Made by a program: the position numbers and the translations under genes
The notes under the pieces: model-generated
The model's database searches: none
Told to the model about the DNA's origin: nothing
The model's input: the letters and a program-made list of their open reading frames with translations, nothing else
Assembly (NCBI RefSeq): GCF_001570525.1
Contig: NZ_BBXC01000022.1
Span: 108,385-172,384, forward strand
DNA: 64,000 nt
Source: Herbidospora sakaeratensis
GTDB taxonomy: Bacteria > Actinomycetota > Actinomycetes > Streptosporangiales > Streptosporangiaceae
Reading direction: 5' to 3'
Shown here: positions 41,307-50,489 of the stretch, piece by piece
Layout: every line of letters starts with the position of its first letter
Numbering within the stretch: the first letter of the stretch is position 1

Positions 41307-42463
41307 TGTCCACGCTGCTCAGGCTGGCCACCGCCGGCTCCGTCGACGACGGCAAGTCGACCCTGGTCGGACGTCTGCTGCACGACTCCAAGTCGGTCAT
41401 GTCCGACCAGCTGGAGAAGATCGCCTCGCCCAGCGACCTGGCCCTGCTCACCGACGGCCTGCGCGCCGAACGGGAGCAGGGCATCACGATCGACGTCGCC
41501 TACCGCTACTTCGCCACCCCGCGCCGCCGGTTCGTGCTGGCCGACACCCCGGGCCACGTGCAGTACACGCGCAACATGGTCACCGGCGCCTCGACGGCCG
41601 AGCTCGTCGTGCTCGTGGTCGACGCCCGCAGGGGCGTGACCGAGCAGACCCGCCGCCACGCCGCCGTGGCCGGGCTGCTGCGGGTGCCGTCGCTGGTGCT
41701 GGCCGTCAACAAGATGGACCTGGTCGGCTGGTCGGAGGAGGTCTTCGCGGCCATCGCCGACGACCTCGACTACCCCGGCGAGGTGACCGCCATCCCGATC
41801 TCGGCCCTGACCGGCGACAACGTGGTGACCCCGTCGGAGCACATGGACTGGTACGCCGGGCCGACCGTGCTGGAGTTCCTGGAGACGGCCGAGACCGGCG
41901 AGGACCTGACCGCGCTGCCCGCGCGGCTCCCGGTCCAGTACGTCATCAAGACACGCGGCCGCCGCGCCTACGCCGGCCAGCTCACGGGCGGCATCCTGCA
42001 CGTCGGCGAACGGGTGGTCGTCCAGCCCGGCGGCCGCACGACGACGGTGGCGGGCATCGACGTGCTGGGGGAGCCGGTGACGATGGCCTGGGCGCCGCAG
42101 TCGATCGCGGTCCGGCTGGCCGACGACCTCGACGTGTCGCGCGGGGCGCTCATCTCGCCCGCCGCGACCGCGCCCGGGACCACCCGCGAGCTGCGCGCCA
42201 CGGTCTGCCACCTGCACGAGAAGGCGCTGACGGTGGGCGAGAAGGTGCTGGTCAAGCACACGACCCGGACCGTCCACGCGGTGGTGGAGCACATCGGGAC
42301 GGGCGGCCCGCTGGGCGTCAACGACATCGGCGACGTGGTCGTGCGCACGGCCGCCGACCTGGCGGTCGACGACTACGCCGAGAGCCGGATCACCGGCGCC
42401 TGCCTGCTGATCGACCCGGGCGACGGCGCGACCCGGTCGGCCGGCATGATCTCGGTCGGCTGA
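41306..42463 (+). CDS. cysN: Sulfate adenylyltransferase subunit 1 (CysN, GTPase)
   Basis: 385-residue GTPase subunit that drives APS synthesis. G1 is AGSVDDGKSTLVGRL, G3 DTPGHVQYTRNM, G4 NKMD; EREQGITIDVAYRYF is the switch region. It is shorter than CysN/NodQ fusions and carries no APS kinase domain, and no cysC gene lies in the window, so the second step to PAPS must come from elsewhere in the genome. Start shares TGATG with cysD. Confidence 0.94.
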   Translation: MSTLLRLATAGSVDDGKSTLVGRLLHDSKSVMSDQLEKIASPSDLALLTDGLRAEREQGITIDVAYRYFATPRRRFVLADTPGHVQYTRNMVTGASTAELVVLVVDARRGVTEQTRRHAAVAGLLRVPSLVLAVNKMDLVGWSEEVFAAIADDLDYPGEVTAIPISALTGDNVVTPSEHMDWYAGPTVLEFLETAETGEDLTALPARLPVQYVIKTRGRRAYAGQLTGGILHVGERVVVQPGGRTTTVAGIDVLGEPVTMAWAPQSIAVRLADDLDVSRGALISPAATAPGTTRELRATVCHLHEKALTVGEKVLVKHTTRTVHAVVEHIGTGGPLGVNDIGDVVVRTAADLAVDDYAESRITGACLLIDPGDGATRSAGMISVG

Positions 42464-42464
42464 T

Positions 42465-43046
42465 TCACCACGTCTGCTCGCCGGCCCGGACCAGCATCTC
42501 GTTGACCGCGACCCGCCGCTCCCGGGTGACCATGTAGACGACCGCGTCGGCGACGTCCTCCGGGCGTAGCAGCTCCATGTCCCCGAGCTGGCCGGCGACG
42601 GCCTCCCTGATCCCGGGGCGCAGGTGGGTGGACAGTTCGGTGGCGACGGTCCCGGGGCCCACGACGCCGACGCGCACCCGCTTCGGCTGCAACTCCTGCC
42701 GCAGCGACTCGGAGAAGGCGTTCACCCCCGACTTGGTCAGGCTGTAGACCGCCTGACCGGCGCGGGCCACCCGGCCGGCGGTCGAGCTGATCGTGACCAG
42801 GTCGGCGACGCGCCGGGGCGAATCGGCCGCCGCGCCGACGAGGTGGGGGAGCGCCGCCCGGGTGACGTGCAGCAGGCCCTCGACGTTGACCGCGAGCATG
42901 CGGTCCCACTCGTCCTCGGGGGCAGCCTCGGCCGGGCCGACCAGCGCCAGGCCCGCGTTGTTGACCACGACGTCGAGGCGGCCGAACTCGGCGACGGCCC
43001 GGCCGACCGCCTGCCGCGCCTGATCGCGGTCGGCGACGTCGGCGGG
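42465..43046 (-). pseudogene. SDR remnant lacking its N-terminal Rossmann segment
   Basis: Homology to a classical SDR begins abruptly at ADVADRDQARQAVGRAVAEF, which is normally residue 55-60 of such proteins, and continues intact through VVVNNAGLALVG, VTISSTAGRVARAG, the YSLTK active site and the C-terminus. The GxxxGIG nucleotide-binding start, ribosome-binding site and promoter are missing. Upstream lies the remnant of a divergent tetR gene. The open frame extends further but with unrelated sequence. Confidence 0.75.
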
Positions 43047-43070
43047 CGCCGCCGCCGCCGTGCCGCCGCC

Positions 43071-43377
43071 CGCGCGGCTGCGGCCCTGGATGGAGGGCTT
43101 CCTCGACTTCCTGGCCGCCAAGCGGGCCATGGCCGAGGCGCTGAAGGCCGTGCTCGCGGGCGACGAGGAGCGGCGGCTCGTGATCCGCGCCCGGATCACC
43201 GGCGCGCTCGCCGCGCTGCTCGCCGCCGACGGGTCGGTCCGGGACGACGTCGCGGCCCTCGACGTGCTGATGGCGCTGGGCGGGATCTCCCTCATCGCCG
43301 GTGAGCCCGGCCAACGCGACCAGGCCGGGCGGCTGCTCGATCTTCTGATGGACGGATTGCGTCCGCTATGTGCCTGA
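43071..43377 (+). pseudogene. TetR-family regulator remnant, C-terminal domain only
   Basis: LRPWMEGFLDFLAAKRAMAE and the following RARITGALAALLAADGSVRDD and GRLLDLLMDGLRPLC match the ligand-binding C-terminal half of SbtR-like TetR regulators. The N-terminal helix-turn-helix (about 80 residues) is absent and no start site is plausible. It faces away from the SDR remnant, so both lost their 5' ends to one deletion at about 43047-43070. Confidence 0.72.
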
Positions 43378-43453
43378 TGACGATTTGTGTCCTGTTCAGT
43401 CAGTAACGTGAGACTCGTCTGTCGCACCCTTCGCACACCCGGAAGGCTCGAAC

Positions 43454-44932
43454 GTGACAGACAACCACTTCTCCCGCCGCCAGCTGGTCAGGTACGCCGG
43501 AATCGGCGCGACCCTGGTCGCCGCGAGCCCCTTGGCCACGGGCACCGCCGCCGCCGATGACGACGCCGCCGTCCGGGGCCACGGCGGGCCCGCCGCCCCC
43601 CAGGGCCGGATCTGGCGGGCCGGCGACCACCACATCCACTCGGAGTACAGCGGCGCCTTCGACACCTCCGTCACCCCGCCCAAGTTCAGCAAGGGCGCCG
43701 ACGCCGTCTACCCGATCGTGACGAACGCGATCATGGCGAAGCACTTCGGCCTCACTTGGGCCATGTGCACCGACCACGGCGGCCCGACGCACTCCAAGGT
43801 GAACCTGGAGCAGGCCTACCCCGACCTGCTGCGCTCCCGCGTCCTGGTGCCCGAGGTCCTGCAGTTCTGGGGCATGGAGTTCGACGCGCCCGCGCAGGAC
43901 CACCACACGCTGATGATCCCGCACCACCGCGACGAGGCCCAGCAGCTGTTCGAGCTGGAGCAGCGCTTCGCCAAGCACGACGCGTTCCCCGCCGACCCCG
44001 GGCGCGACACCGAAGCCAAGATGATCGAGTTCCTCAAGGCCGCCAAGGGCATGCCCCACAAGCCCCTGGTGATCGCCCACCACGCCGCGCGCTCCGCGAC
44101 CGGCCTGGGCGTCTACGGCCAGGACACCCCGCGCGAGTTCCGCAACGGCAACGACGTCGCGCCCGACGTCTACGTGGGCTTCGAGGGCGCGCCCGGCCAC
44201 CAGGCCGCCCCGCTGCTCGGCGGCGCGCGCGGCGGTTACGGCAACCACCCCACCTACGGCGGCTTCGACCAGATGACCGCCCGCGTCGGCGGCCTGTGGG
44301 ACGCCCTGCTCGGCGAGGGACGCCGCTGGTGGATCACCGCCACCTCCGACTCCCACGTGCACTGGACGCGCGGCGGCGCCGACTTCTGGCCCGGCGAGTA
44401 CAGCAAGACCTACGTGTACGCCCGCCAGGACTACGCCGACATCATGGACGGCCTGCGCAACGGCCGCATCTGGGTCACCACCGGCGACCTGGTCAGCACC
44501 CTCGACCTGACCGCGCGCGGCCAGGGCCGCGAGGCCGCGATGGGCGAGACCGTCGTCCTCAGCCGCCGCAACCGCGGCGACGTCGAGATCGAGATCCGGT
44601 TCCGCCCGCGCCTGCTCGCCAACGGCAACGGCGACCGCCCCGAGGTCCGCCGCGTCGACCTGATCGTCGGCCAGATCACCGGCCCGAACGCCGACCGCGA
44701 CGCCGACACCAACCCCACCACCAAGGTCGTGGCCCGCTTCGGCCCCCGCGACTGGCGCCGCCAGGGCGAGGAGTACGTCATCCGGCACACCCTGCGCGAC
44801 GTCCAGACCGACCTCTACGCCCGGGTCCGCGGCACCGGCACCGACGAGGCCGAGCCGCTGGCCGACGGCAAGGAGAGCCCCTGGGACGACCTCTGGTTCT
44901 ACTCCAACCCCGTCTTCGTCGAGGTTCGGTAA
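43454..44932 (+). CDS. Tat-exported PHP-domain metal-dependent phosphoesterase-like protein
   Basis: 492 residues with a Tat signal (FSRRQLVRYAGIGATLVAASPL) and a signal-cleavage region near residue 35. The PHP-type metal motif is AGDHHIHSEYSG; CTDHGGPTH, VIAHHAAR and TSDSHVHWTRGG supply further His/Asp ligands. A beta-rich C-terminal part (about 360-492) follows. Probably a secreted phosphoesterase or related hydrolase. GTG at 43454 starts the signal peptide. Confidence 0.8.
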   Translation: MTDNHFSRRQLVRYAGIGATLVAASPLATGTAAADDDAAVRGHGGPAAPQGRIWRAGDHHIHSEYSGAFDTSVTPPKFSKGADAVYPIVTNAIMAKHFGLTWAMCTDHGGPTHSKVNLEQAYPDLLRSRVLVPEVLQFWGMEFDAPAQDHHTLMIPHHRDEAQQLFELEQRFAKHDAFPADPGRDTEAKMIEFLKAAKGMPHKPLVIAHHAARSATGLGVYGQDTPREFRNGNDVAPDVYVGFEGAPGHQAAPLLGGARGGYGNHPTYGGFDQMTARVGGLWDALLGEGRRWWITATSDSHVHWTRGGADFWPGEYSKTYVYARQDYADIMDGLRNGRIWVTTGDLVSTLDLTARGQGREAAMGETVVLSRRNRGDVEIEIRFRPRLLANGNGDRPEVRRVDLIVGQITGPNADRDADTNPTTKVVARFGPRDWRRQGEEYVIRHTLRDVQTDLYARVRGTGTDEAEPLADGKESPWDDLWFYSNPVFVEVR

Positions 44933-44979
44933 CCGGCGAGATCATCATCCGAGCCGGGTGGTCCCCTAGGATCGTCCGC

Positions 44980-45924
44980 GTGGACCTGGACGCCATCGCC
45001 GCCCGGCTCGGAGTTCCCCCCGACGAGGTCGACCGCGTGCACCGGCTCGCCGGTGACCTGCCGTCGGCCCCGCTGCCCGGCAAGGCCGACGCGCCGGCGC
45101 TCCTCGCCCGGCTCGCGGTCGGGCCCGACGACGCCGCCGAGATCATGGCGGGCTGGCCCGATCCCGGCTCCCCGTGGTGGACGCCGGAGCTGCGCTGGCT
45201 GCTCGACCGCTCCATCGCCCTGGTCCGCGCCGATCTCGGCGGGCCCGGCTGGCTGCCGCCCGGCCCCGAGCTGCCCCGCGAGCGCGGGCCCGCCTACCGG
45301 CACCTCTACGTGTACGCCTACCTGGCCCTGGTCGACGTCACCACGAGGTTCCACCGCGACCACGGCGTGCCAGAAGACGTGACCTGGCTGACCCTGTCCG
45401 ACCTCGGCCGCAACCTCGCGATCGACCGGCGGATGAACGGCGAGGGCTGGCCGGTCATGCAGAGCTGGCTGACGCTGCACGCCCGCGGGTCGGTCTACGA
45501 ACTGGGCCGGCTCCAGTTCCACCGCGGCGGCGCCACCCTCGACCTGCACATCCCCGAGACGGGACCGCTGACCCCCGAGGCGGTCGACGCCTCGCTCGGC
45601 CTGGCCCGCGCGTTCTTCCCGCGGCACTTCCCCGATGAGACCTACCCGGCGTTCGCCTGCGGTTCGTGGTTGCTCGACCCGCAACTGGCGGAGTATCTGC
45701 CCGGCGACTCCAACATCGTCCGGTTCCAGCGCAGGTTCGAGCTGGAGCCCGATGAGGAGCCCGAGGGCATCGACGCCGACGTCGAGGTGCTGCGGTTCGC
45801 GTTCCGTTCGCTGACCACGCCGCTCGACCGGCTGCCGCGCGGCACCGCGCTGCAGCGCGCGATCGTCGATCATCTTCAGGCCGGCCGCCACTGGCGGTGG
45901 CGTCGAGGTTCCTTCCCGGTCTAG
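44980..45924 (+). CDS. Acyltransferase-domain protein (NAT_N/GNAT_C-like)
   Basis: 314 residues, cytosolic. It resembles actinobacterial two-domain acyltransferase-like proteins: an N-terminal helical part (to about 130, with [20 protein letters not shown]) and a C-terminal GNAT-like part ([40 protein letters not shown]). GTG at 44980 with AGGA upstream begins a conserved-looking [10 protein letters not shown] segment. Its stop is shared with the convergent permease gene via CTAG. Substrate unknown. Confidence 0.68.
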   Translation: MDLDAIAARLGVPPDEVDRVHRLAGDLPSAPLPGKADAPALLARLAVGPDDAAEIMAGWPDPGSPWWTPELRWLLDRSIALVRADLGGPGWLPPGPELPRERGPAYRHLYVYAYLALVDVTTRFHRDHGVPEDVTWLTLSDLGRNLAIDRRMNGEGWPVMQSWLTLHARGSVYELGRLQFHRGGATLDLHIPETGPLTPEAVDASLGLARAFFPRHFPDETYPAFACGSWLLDPQLAEYLPGDSNIVRFQRRFELEPDEEPEGIDADVEVLRFAFRSLTTPLDRLPRGTALQRAIVDHLQAGRHWRWRRGSFPV

Positions 45925-47819
45925 CCGACGTGCACGACCGGACGGCGCGCCGGGTCGGGCTCGGCCTGGCGCAGCACCTCGCGGGTCAGCGGCGGGATGT
46001 CGCCGCCGCCGAAGACCAGGTAGCGCAGCAGCGCGCCGATCGGGTTGCCCTCGGCGGCCCAGTGGAAGTAGACCTGCGGCGTCTTGCCGGTCAGGTCGCG
46101 CAGGTGCAGCAGCAGGGCCGCGATCGAGTTGGCGACGGTCGTGCTCTGCATGCGCAGGACGCGGAACCCGTGCCGCTCCTCGCCGATCACCCGCAGCTCC
46201 CCGGCGAACTCCGAGGCGTCCGGCACGGTCACCTCCAGGAACAGCAGGCCCTCGCGGGTGCGCAGGCGGTGCAGTTCCCACGCCTCGCGGGCCTTGTCGA
46301 CGTACTCCTTCGCGTCGCGGTTGTTCGGCTCGTTGGCGATGAGGTGGAGCTCGCCCGCCTCGTTGACGAACCGGCGGGCCGCGTCGTCGAGGCTGATGCG
46401 GGTGACCCGCAGTTCGGTCGAGCGGGTGGCCCGGGAGACCAGCGAGACGACCACGATGGCCAGCACGAACAGCAGCGCGATGACCAGGCCGTCGGGGCGT
46501 TCGATGATGTTGGCGACGGTGGCGTACCCGAAGACCAGGGTGACCGCCCCGAAGAAGAGCGCGGGACGCACGCGCCGGCTCGTCCAGGCCGACAGGGCGA
46601 CCGCCACGGCCGCCGACAGGATCAGCGCCAGCACCCCGGTCGCGTACGCGCCGCCCTGCGCCTCGACCTCCGCGCCGAAGACGACGGTGATGACGAAGGC
46701 GATGGCGGTGAAGACCAGCACCATGGGCCGCGAGGCGCGCGTCCAGTCGGGCGCCATGCCGTAGCGGGGCAGGTACCGCGGCACGATGTTCAGCAGCCCG
46801 GCCAGCGCGGAGGCCCCCGCGAACCACAGGATGGCGATGGTCGACAGGTCGTAGGCGGTGCCGAACCAGTCGCCGAGATAGAGATGGGCCAGGTAGGCCA
46901 GCGCCCGCCCGTTCGCCGAGCCGCCCTCGGCGAACTCCGCGGGCGGGATGAGCACGGTGGTGGCGAGGCTGGACGCGATCAGGAAGACGCTCATGATGAG
47001 GGCGGCCGTGGTCAGCAGCTTGCGCGCGCCCCTGACCCGCTCGGCGACGTCGCCCCTGACCAGCGGCATCACCGCCACCCCGGTCTCGAAGCCCGACAGG
47101 CCGAGGGCGAGTTTCGGCATCACGTAGAGCGCGACCGCGACCATCGCCAGCGGGCTGGCGTAGTCGCTGTTCAGCGTCTGCTGCCAGTCGTGCACCTTCT
47201 CCGGCGCGGTGATCACGTGCTGGACGGCGGTGGCCACCACGACCACGTTGAGCACCAGGTAGACGGCCACCAAAACGACCGCGACCGAGATCGCCTCGCT
47301 GAACCCGGCCAGGAAGACCGCGCCCAGCGCCGCGATGAGCAGCAGCGTGACCGGCACCTGCCAGCCCGCCAGCGCCTGCGGCACGAACGGGTTGTGCAGG
47401 ATGTGCGCGGTCGCGTCGGCGGCCGACAGGGTGATGGTGACGATGAACGCCGTCGCGACGAACCCGAGCAGGAACAGCACCAGCAGCTTGCCGCGCCACC
47501 CCGGCATCAGCCGCTCCAGCATCGACAACGAGCCGAGCCCGTGCGGGCTCTGCTCGGCCACCGCCCGGTACGTCGGCAGCGCGCCGAACAGCGTCAGCGC
47601 GACCAGCACCAGCGTGGCGACCGGGCTGAGCGCGCCGGCCGCCAGCGCGGCGATGCCCGGCTGGTAGCCGAGGGTGGAGAAGTAGTCGACCCCGGTCAGG
47701 CACATCACCTGCCACCAGGAGTGCTGGTGCTCGGGCGGCTCCTCGTCGTGGGTGCCGCCGACCAGACCTTCGGGCCGCTTGAGCCCCTTCAGCAACCATC
47801 GCCGGAGCGTGCCGGTCAC
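45921..47819 (-). CDS. APC-superfamily permease
   Basis: 632-residue integral membrane protein with about 12 transmembrane helices in the first 480 residues and a cytosolic C-terminal tail of roughly 150 residues. [20 protein letters not shown] is the characteristic first helix, and [13 protein letters not shown] a later conserved block. Related proteins are annotated as amino acid permeases, with some similarity to K+ uptake permeases; the substrate is not determined by sequence. Confidence 0.85.
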   Translation of the reverse strand: MTGTLRRWLLKGLKRPEGLVGGTHDEEPPEHQHSWWQVMCLTGVDYFSTLGYQPGIAALAAGALSPVATLVLVALTLFGALPTYRAVAEQSPHGLGSLSMLERLMPGWRGKLLVLFLLGFVATAFIVTITLSAADATAHILHNPFVPQALAGWQVPVTLLLIAALGAVFLAGFSEAISVAVVLVAVYLVLNVVVVATAVQHVITAPEKVHDWQQTLNSDYASPLAMVAVALYVMPKLALGLSGFETGVAVMPLVRGDVAERVRGARKLLTTAALIMSVFLIASSLATTVLIPPAEFAEGGSANGRALAYLAHLYLGDWFGTAYDLSTIAILWFAGASALAGLLNIVPRYLPRYGMAPDWTRASRPMVLVFTAIAFVITVVFGAEVEAQGGAYATGVLALILSAAVAVALSAWTSRRVRPALFFGAVTLVFGYATVANIIERPDGLVIALLFVLAIVVVSLVSRATRSTELRVTRISLDDAARRFVNEAGELHLIANEPNNRDAKEYVDKAREAWELHRLRTREGLLFLEVTVPDASEFAGELRVIGEERHGFRVLRMQSTTVANSIAALLLHLRDLTGKTPQVYFHWAAEGNPIGALLRYLVFGGGDIPPLTREVLRQAEPDPARRPVVHVG

Positions 47820-47928
47820 CGAGTACCTCCGCTATCCGGGCAAATCAGACGAGTGGTCACGCTACTGACGGCACACGTCGTTGCCCGGGAACCGGGGCGT
47901 CAAGAAAACGTAAAAATATACGGTCCCT

Positions 47929-48414
47929 TTACGGCTCGCCGAAGCCGAAGTTGTCGTGCACGACGTTCGACCTCTTGGTCATGCGCGGATAACCGGGCGC
48001 CTCGAAAATGATCTTCGTGTAGATCTCGTCGCCGAAGTCGAACGGCGGCTTGTCGTCCTCGTCGAGGTGCTTCACGCACGACAACTTCAGGTCGGAGACG
48101 ATGAACAGCCCGCCCCCGTTCCGGTCCGAGATCGCGCTCAGGCTCGCCTTCGGCGCCTTGTAGACGCGGTTGTCGTAGATCGGGTCCTCGGCCCAGACCT
48201 CGACCCGCGCCGTCGCGCCGTTGTCCACGAGGTACTGGGCCTGGGCGTTGGTCATGCCGATCTTGCCGACGGTGAGCACCCGGCACTCGCTGCCGCTCCC
48301 CGTGATGGTCAGCCGGGCCGACAGTTTGCCGGCTTCGTCGGCCGCGAGGGCGGGGGTGGTCAGGGCGATCACGGTGACGCCGAACGCGGCGAGCGCGCTT
48401 CTGAAGGAGGTCAT
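47929..48414 (-). CDS. Secreted hypothetical protein
   Basis: 161 residues with a clear Sec signal peptide (FRSALAAFGVTVIALTTPALA, cleavage near Ala-Asp at 25). The mature part is beta-rich, with two Cys (ECRVLTV and LSCVKHL) that could form a disulfide. I do not recognise the family. It stands alone between the permease and a DUF6461-like gene, all on the minus strand. Confidence 0.7.
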   Translation of the reverse strand: MTSFRSALAAFGVTVIALTTPALAADEAGKLSARLTITGSGSECRVLTVGKIGMTNAQAQYLVDNGATARVEVWAEDPIYDNRVYKAPKASLSAISDRNGGGLFIVSDLKLSCVKHLDEDDKPPFDFGDEIYTKIIFEAPGYPRMTKRSNVVHDNFGFGEP

Positions 48415-48530
48415 GCCCCACGGTCGGGCGGCCGGCTTGCGACGGGCTTGACACCCGGCGACCGACGCCGCCCATCGGGTCTCTGACCTCGGACGACGGT
48501 CCGGTCCACTTGCGCCGGGCCACTTCGCCG

Positions 48531-49136
48531 CTACGTCGTCGGGTCGGAGAGGTAGTAGCCCTGGAAGGCGAGTTCGGTCAGCATGCGCGGGGTCAACGTG
48601 ATGCCGGTGAGACTTTCGGTCAGGGCGAAGACCGGGCCCTCGTCGATTTCGAACCAGTCGGGGAACTCCGCGTCGATGCGGGCCATGGGTGCGACGAGCT
48701 CGGGAAACTCCTGGGGATCCACGTGCAGGTCATCCGCCATGAAGCCCTCCTGCGCGTAGAAGCCGATGCGCAGGTGCCCGTCTTCGGCCCATCGCCACTC
48801 ATGCAGGCCCTTCACCTCGAGCAGCGAGTGGGACACGACGCGGGTGCCGACCGACAGCCGCTCGACGATCTTCTCGTCGACGCCGATCCAGCGGGAGTCG
48901 ACGACCAGCGTCCAGCCGCCGACGGCGGCCACGGCGACGAACGCGTCTTCCTCCTCGTAGATGTTCCACCAGGAATCGATCATCTCGCCGAAGGTCATCG
49001 GGGAGAACGCGGCGGGATTCCCGCCCCAGCGGGTGACCACATCGGCCGGGGACACGCCCTTCACCCAGGCGACGGTCTTGCAGTCGAGTAACTCGGCCAG
49101 TTCTGCGTACATGAGCGGCATGATCGCAGAGCGCAC
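48531..49136 (-). CDS. DUF6461-like hypothetical protein
   Basis: 201 residues (or fewer if a later Met is used). The order of blocks, KTVAWVKGVSPADVV, VAAVGGWTLVVDSRW, LSVGTRVVSHSLLEVKGL and DGHLRIGFYAQEG, fits the actinobacterial DUF6461 group, which is often found multi-copy near toxin-immunity or regulatory genes. No catalytic motif is visible. It starts seven bases after the LysR gene and is probably co-transcribed with it. Confidence 0.65.
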   Translation of the reverse strand: MRSAIMPLMYAELAELLDCKTVAWVKGVSPADVVTRWGGNPAAFSPMTFGEMIDSWWNIYEEEDAFVAVAAVGGWTLVVDSRWIGVDEKIVERLSVGTRVVSHSLLEVKGLHEWRWAEDGHLRIGFYAQEGFMADDLHVDPQEFPELVAPMARIDAEFPDWFEIDEGPVFALTESLTGITLTPRMLTELAFQGYYLSDPTT

Positions 49137-49143
49137 CGACAGA

Positions 49144-50010
49144 TCAGGCGAACGGATAATCGCGCAGAGCCTGCTGAATGGCCCGCTCCGCGATCGGCAC
49201 GTACTCCGAATCCGTCGCGTTCGCGGAAAGGGCCACCGTCACCGGCAGCGGACCAGGGGCCGAAGGGAGCGCGTTGCGCGCCGCACGTGGCAGCCCCCAC
49301 AACTCGTCGCCGTTGGCGACCAGGCAGGCGACCCCCAGCCCCGCCTTGGCGGCGGAGCGCAGCCCGACGAGCTCCGGCCCCTCGTAGGCCACCCGCCACG
49401 GCACCTCCGAGGCGTCGAGGGCGTCGACGATACGCCGGCGCAGCGTGCACGGCTCGGTGAAGAGGGTCAGCGGAAGGGCCGCGCCCTCGCCGTGGGCCGG
49501 GCGGCCGAACCAGTCCATGCGCATCTCGCCCAGCTGGTGGGCGGGCCCGGCGACCGGCTCCGACTGGAGCAGCAGGGCCAGGTCGAGCTGCCCCGACGAC
49601 ACCTGGTTCTCCAGCGACTCGCTCAACCCCGTCTGCACCCCGACCTGCACGTGCGGCAGACCCCGGTTCAGCAGCCGCAGGATCTCCGGCAGCGCCTCGG
49701 CGAGCTGGTTGACCACCCCGATCGTCAGCCGGGCCGCGCCCGACGGCGGCACGAACCGGCCCACCGCCTCGTCGTTCAGGGCGACGATCCGGCGGGCGTA
49801 CCCGAGCAGTTCCTCGCCCTCGGTGCTCAGCTCCAGGCTGCGCCCGGTCGAGGTGAAAATGGGCCCCTTCACGAGACCGCCGAGCTGACGGATCTGCTGG
49901 CTCACCGCCGGCTGGGTCACGTGCAGCGCCTCGGCCGCCTTCCGGAACCCGCCGAGCTCGACCACGGTCACCAAGGCCCTCAGCCGATTGACTTGCAGAT
50001 CGTGATACAT
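49144..50010 (-). CDS. LysR-family transcriptional regulator
   Basis: 288 residues. N-terminal winged helix-turn-helix LVTVVELGGFRKAAEALHV followed by TQPAVSQQIRQL is canonical; an effector-binding domain follows (LTIGVVNQLAEALPEIL, LDLALLLQSEP). It diverges from the RiPP precursor gene across 239 bases that contain an inverted repeat, so it is the best candidate regulator of that locus. Confidence 0.92.
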   Translation of the reverse strand: MYHDLQVNRLRALVTVVELGGFRKAAEALHVTQPAVSQQIRQLGGLVKGPIFTSTGRSLELSTEGEELLGYARRIVALNDEAVGRFVPPSGAARLTIGVVNQLAEALPEILRLLNRGLPHVQVGVQTGLSESLENQVSSGQLDLALLLQSEPVAGPAHQLGEMRMDWFGRPAHGEGAALPLTLFTEPCTLRRRIVDALDASEVPWRVAYEGPELVGLRSAAKAGLGVACLVANGDELWGLPRAARNALPSAPGPLPVTVALSANATDSEYVPIAERAIQQALRDYPFA

Positions 50011-50163
50011 GCGCTTTCCCTCAATAAGGCAGATGGACGCCTGACGGCGTACGCGTGTCGATGTCCCGGACCGTCCCGGGCCGCGGCCTCTTGGGCCGGC
50101 GGAGAAGAATTCGATTCACGCGGCTCAGCCTAGAAGCGCTTACATCGCCGGGTCTGCATCCGG

Positions 50164-50184
50164 TTTCACGATCCCGGCGTGAAA
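50164..50184. promoter_or_regulatory. Inverted repeat between lysR-family and RiPP precursor genes
   Basis: TTTCACG (50164-50170) and CGTGAAA (50178-50184) form a perfect 7-bp repeat with a 7-base spacer. A second, long-distance pair flanks it: TCGATTCACG (50111-50120) and CGTGAATCGA (50200-50209). All four arms share the TTCACG core, which suggests a regulator binding several sites in this 239-base intergenic region. Confidence 0.6.
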
Positions 50185-50249
50185 ATCTCACATTCGGCTC
50201 GTGAATCGATGACTAGGGCCATCCGGCCCGCCTGCGGAGAATCGAACGC

Positions 50250-50489
50250 ATGACCACGATGACTCACGCGGACGAAGACTGGCGTTTCGCCGAACTGGTG
50301 ATGCGGGCGTGGACGGAACCCGATCTGGCCGCCCGCTACGAAGACGACCCGGCCGCCACCCTGGCCCAGTTCGGCATCGACCTGGGCGACGACGACGCGC
50401 CCCCGCTGTCGGCGGGCGGTGACCCCCTCCACATCGCCGACCTGAGCAAGCCGTCCCTTTCGTCTGCGAAATGGACGTATTGCGGATGA
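50250..50489 (+). CDS. TOMM (azole/azoline RiPP) precursor peptide, nitrile-hydratase-like leader
   Basis: 79-residue peptide. The leader-like half WRFAELVMRAWTEPDLAARY, then DDPAATLAQFGIDLGDDD, has the short nitrile-hydratase-alpha-like pattern known from NHLP/TOMM leaders. The likely core after about residue 50 holds Ser54, Ser66, Ser69, Ser71, Ser72, Thr76 and Cys78 and ends KWTYCG. Its stop shares ATGA with the cyclodehydratase start. Only one Cys is available, so Ser/Thr-derived oxazolines or a single thiazoline would dominate. Confidence 0.75.
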   Translation: MTTMTHADEDWRFAELVMRAWTEPDLAARYEDDPAATLAQFGIDLGDDDAPPLSAGGDPLHIADLSKPSLSSAKWTYCG

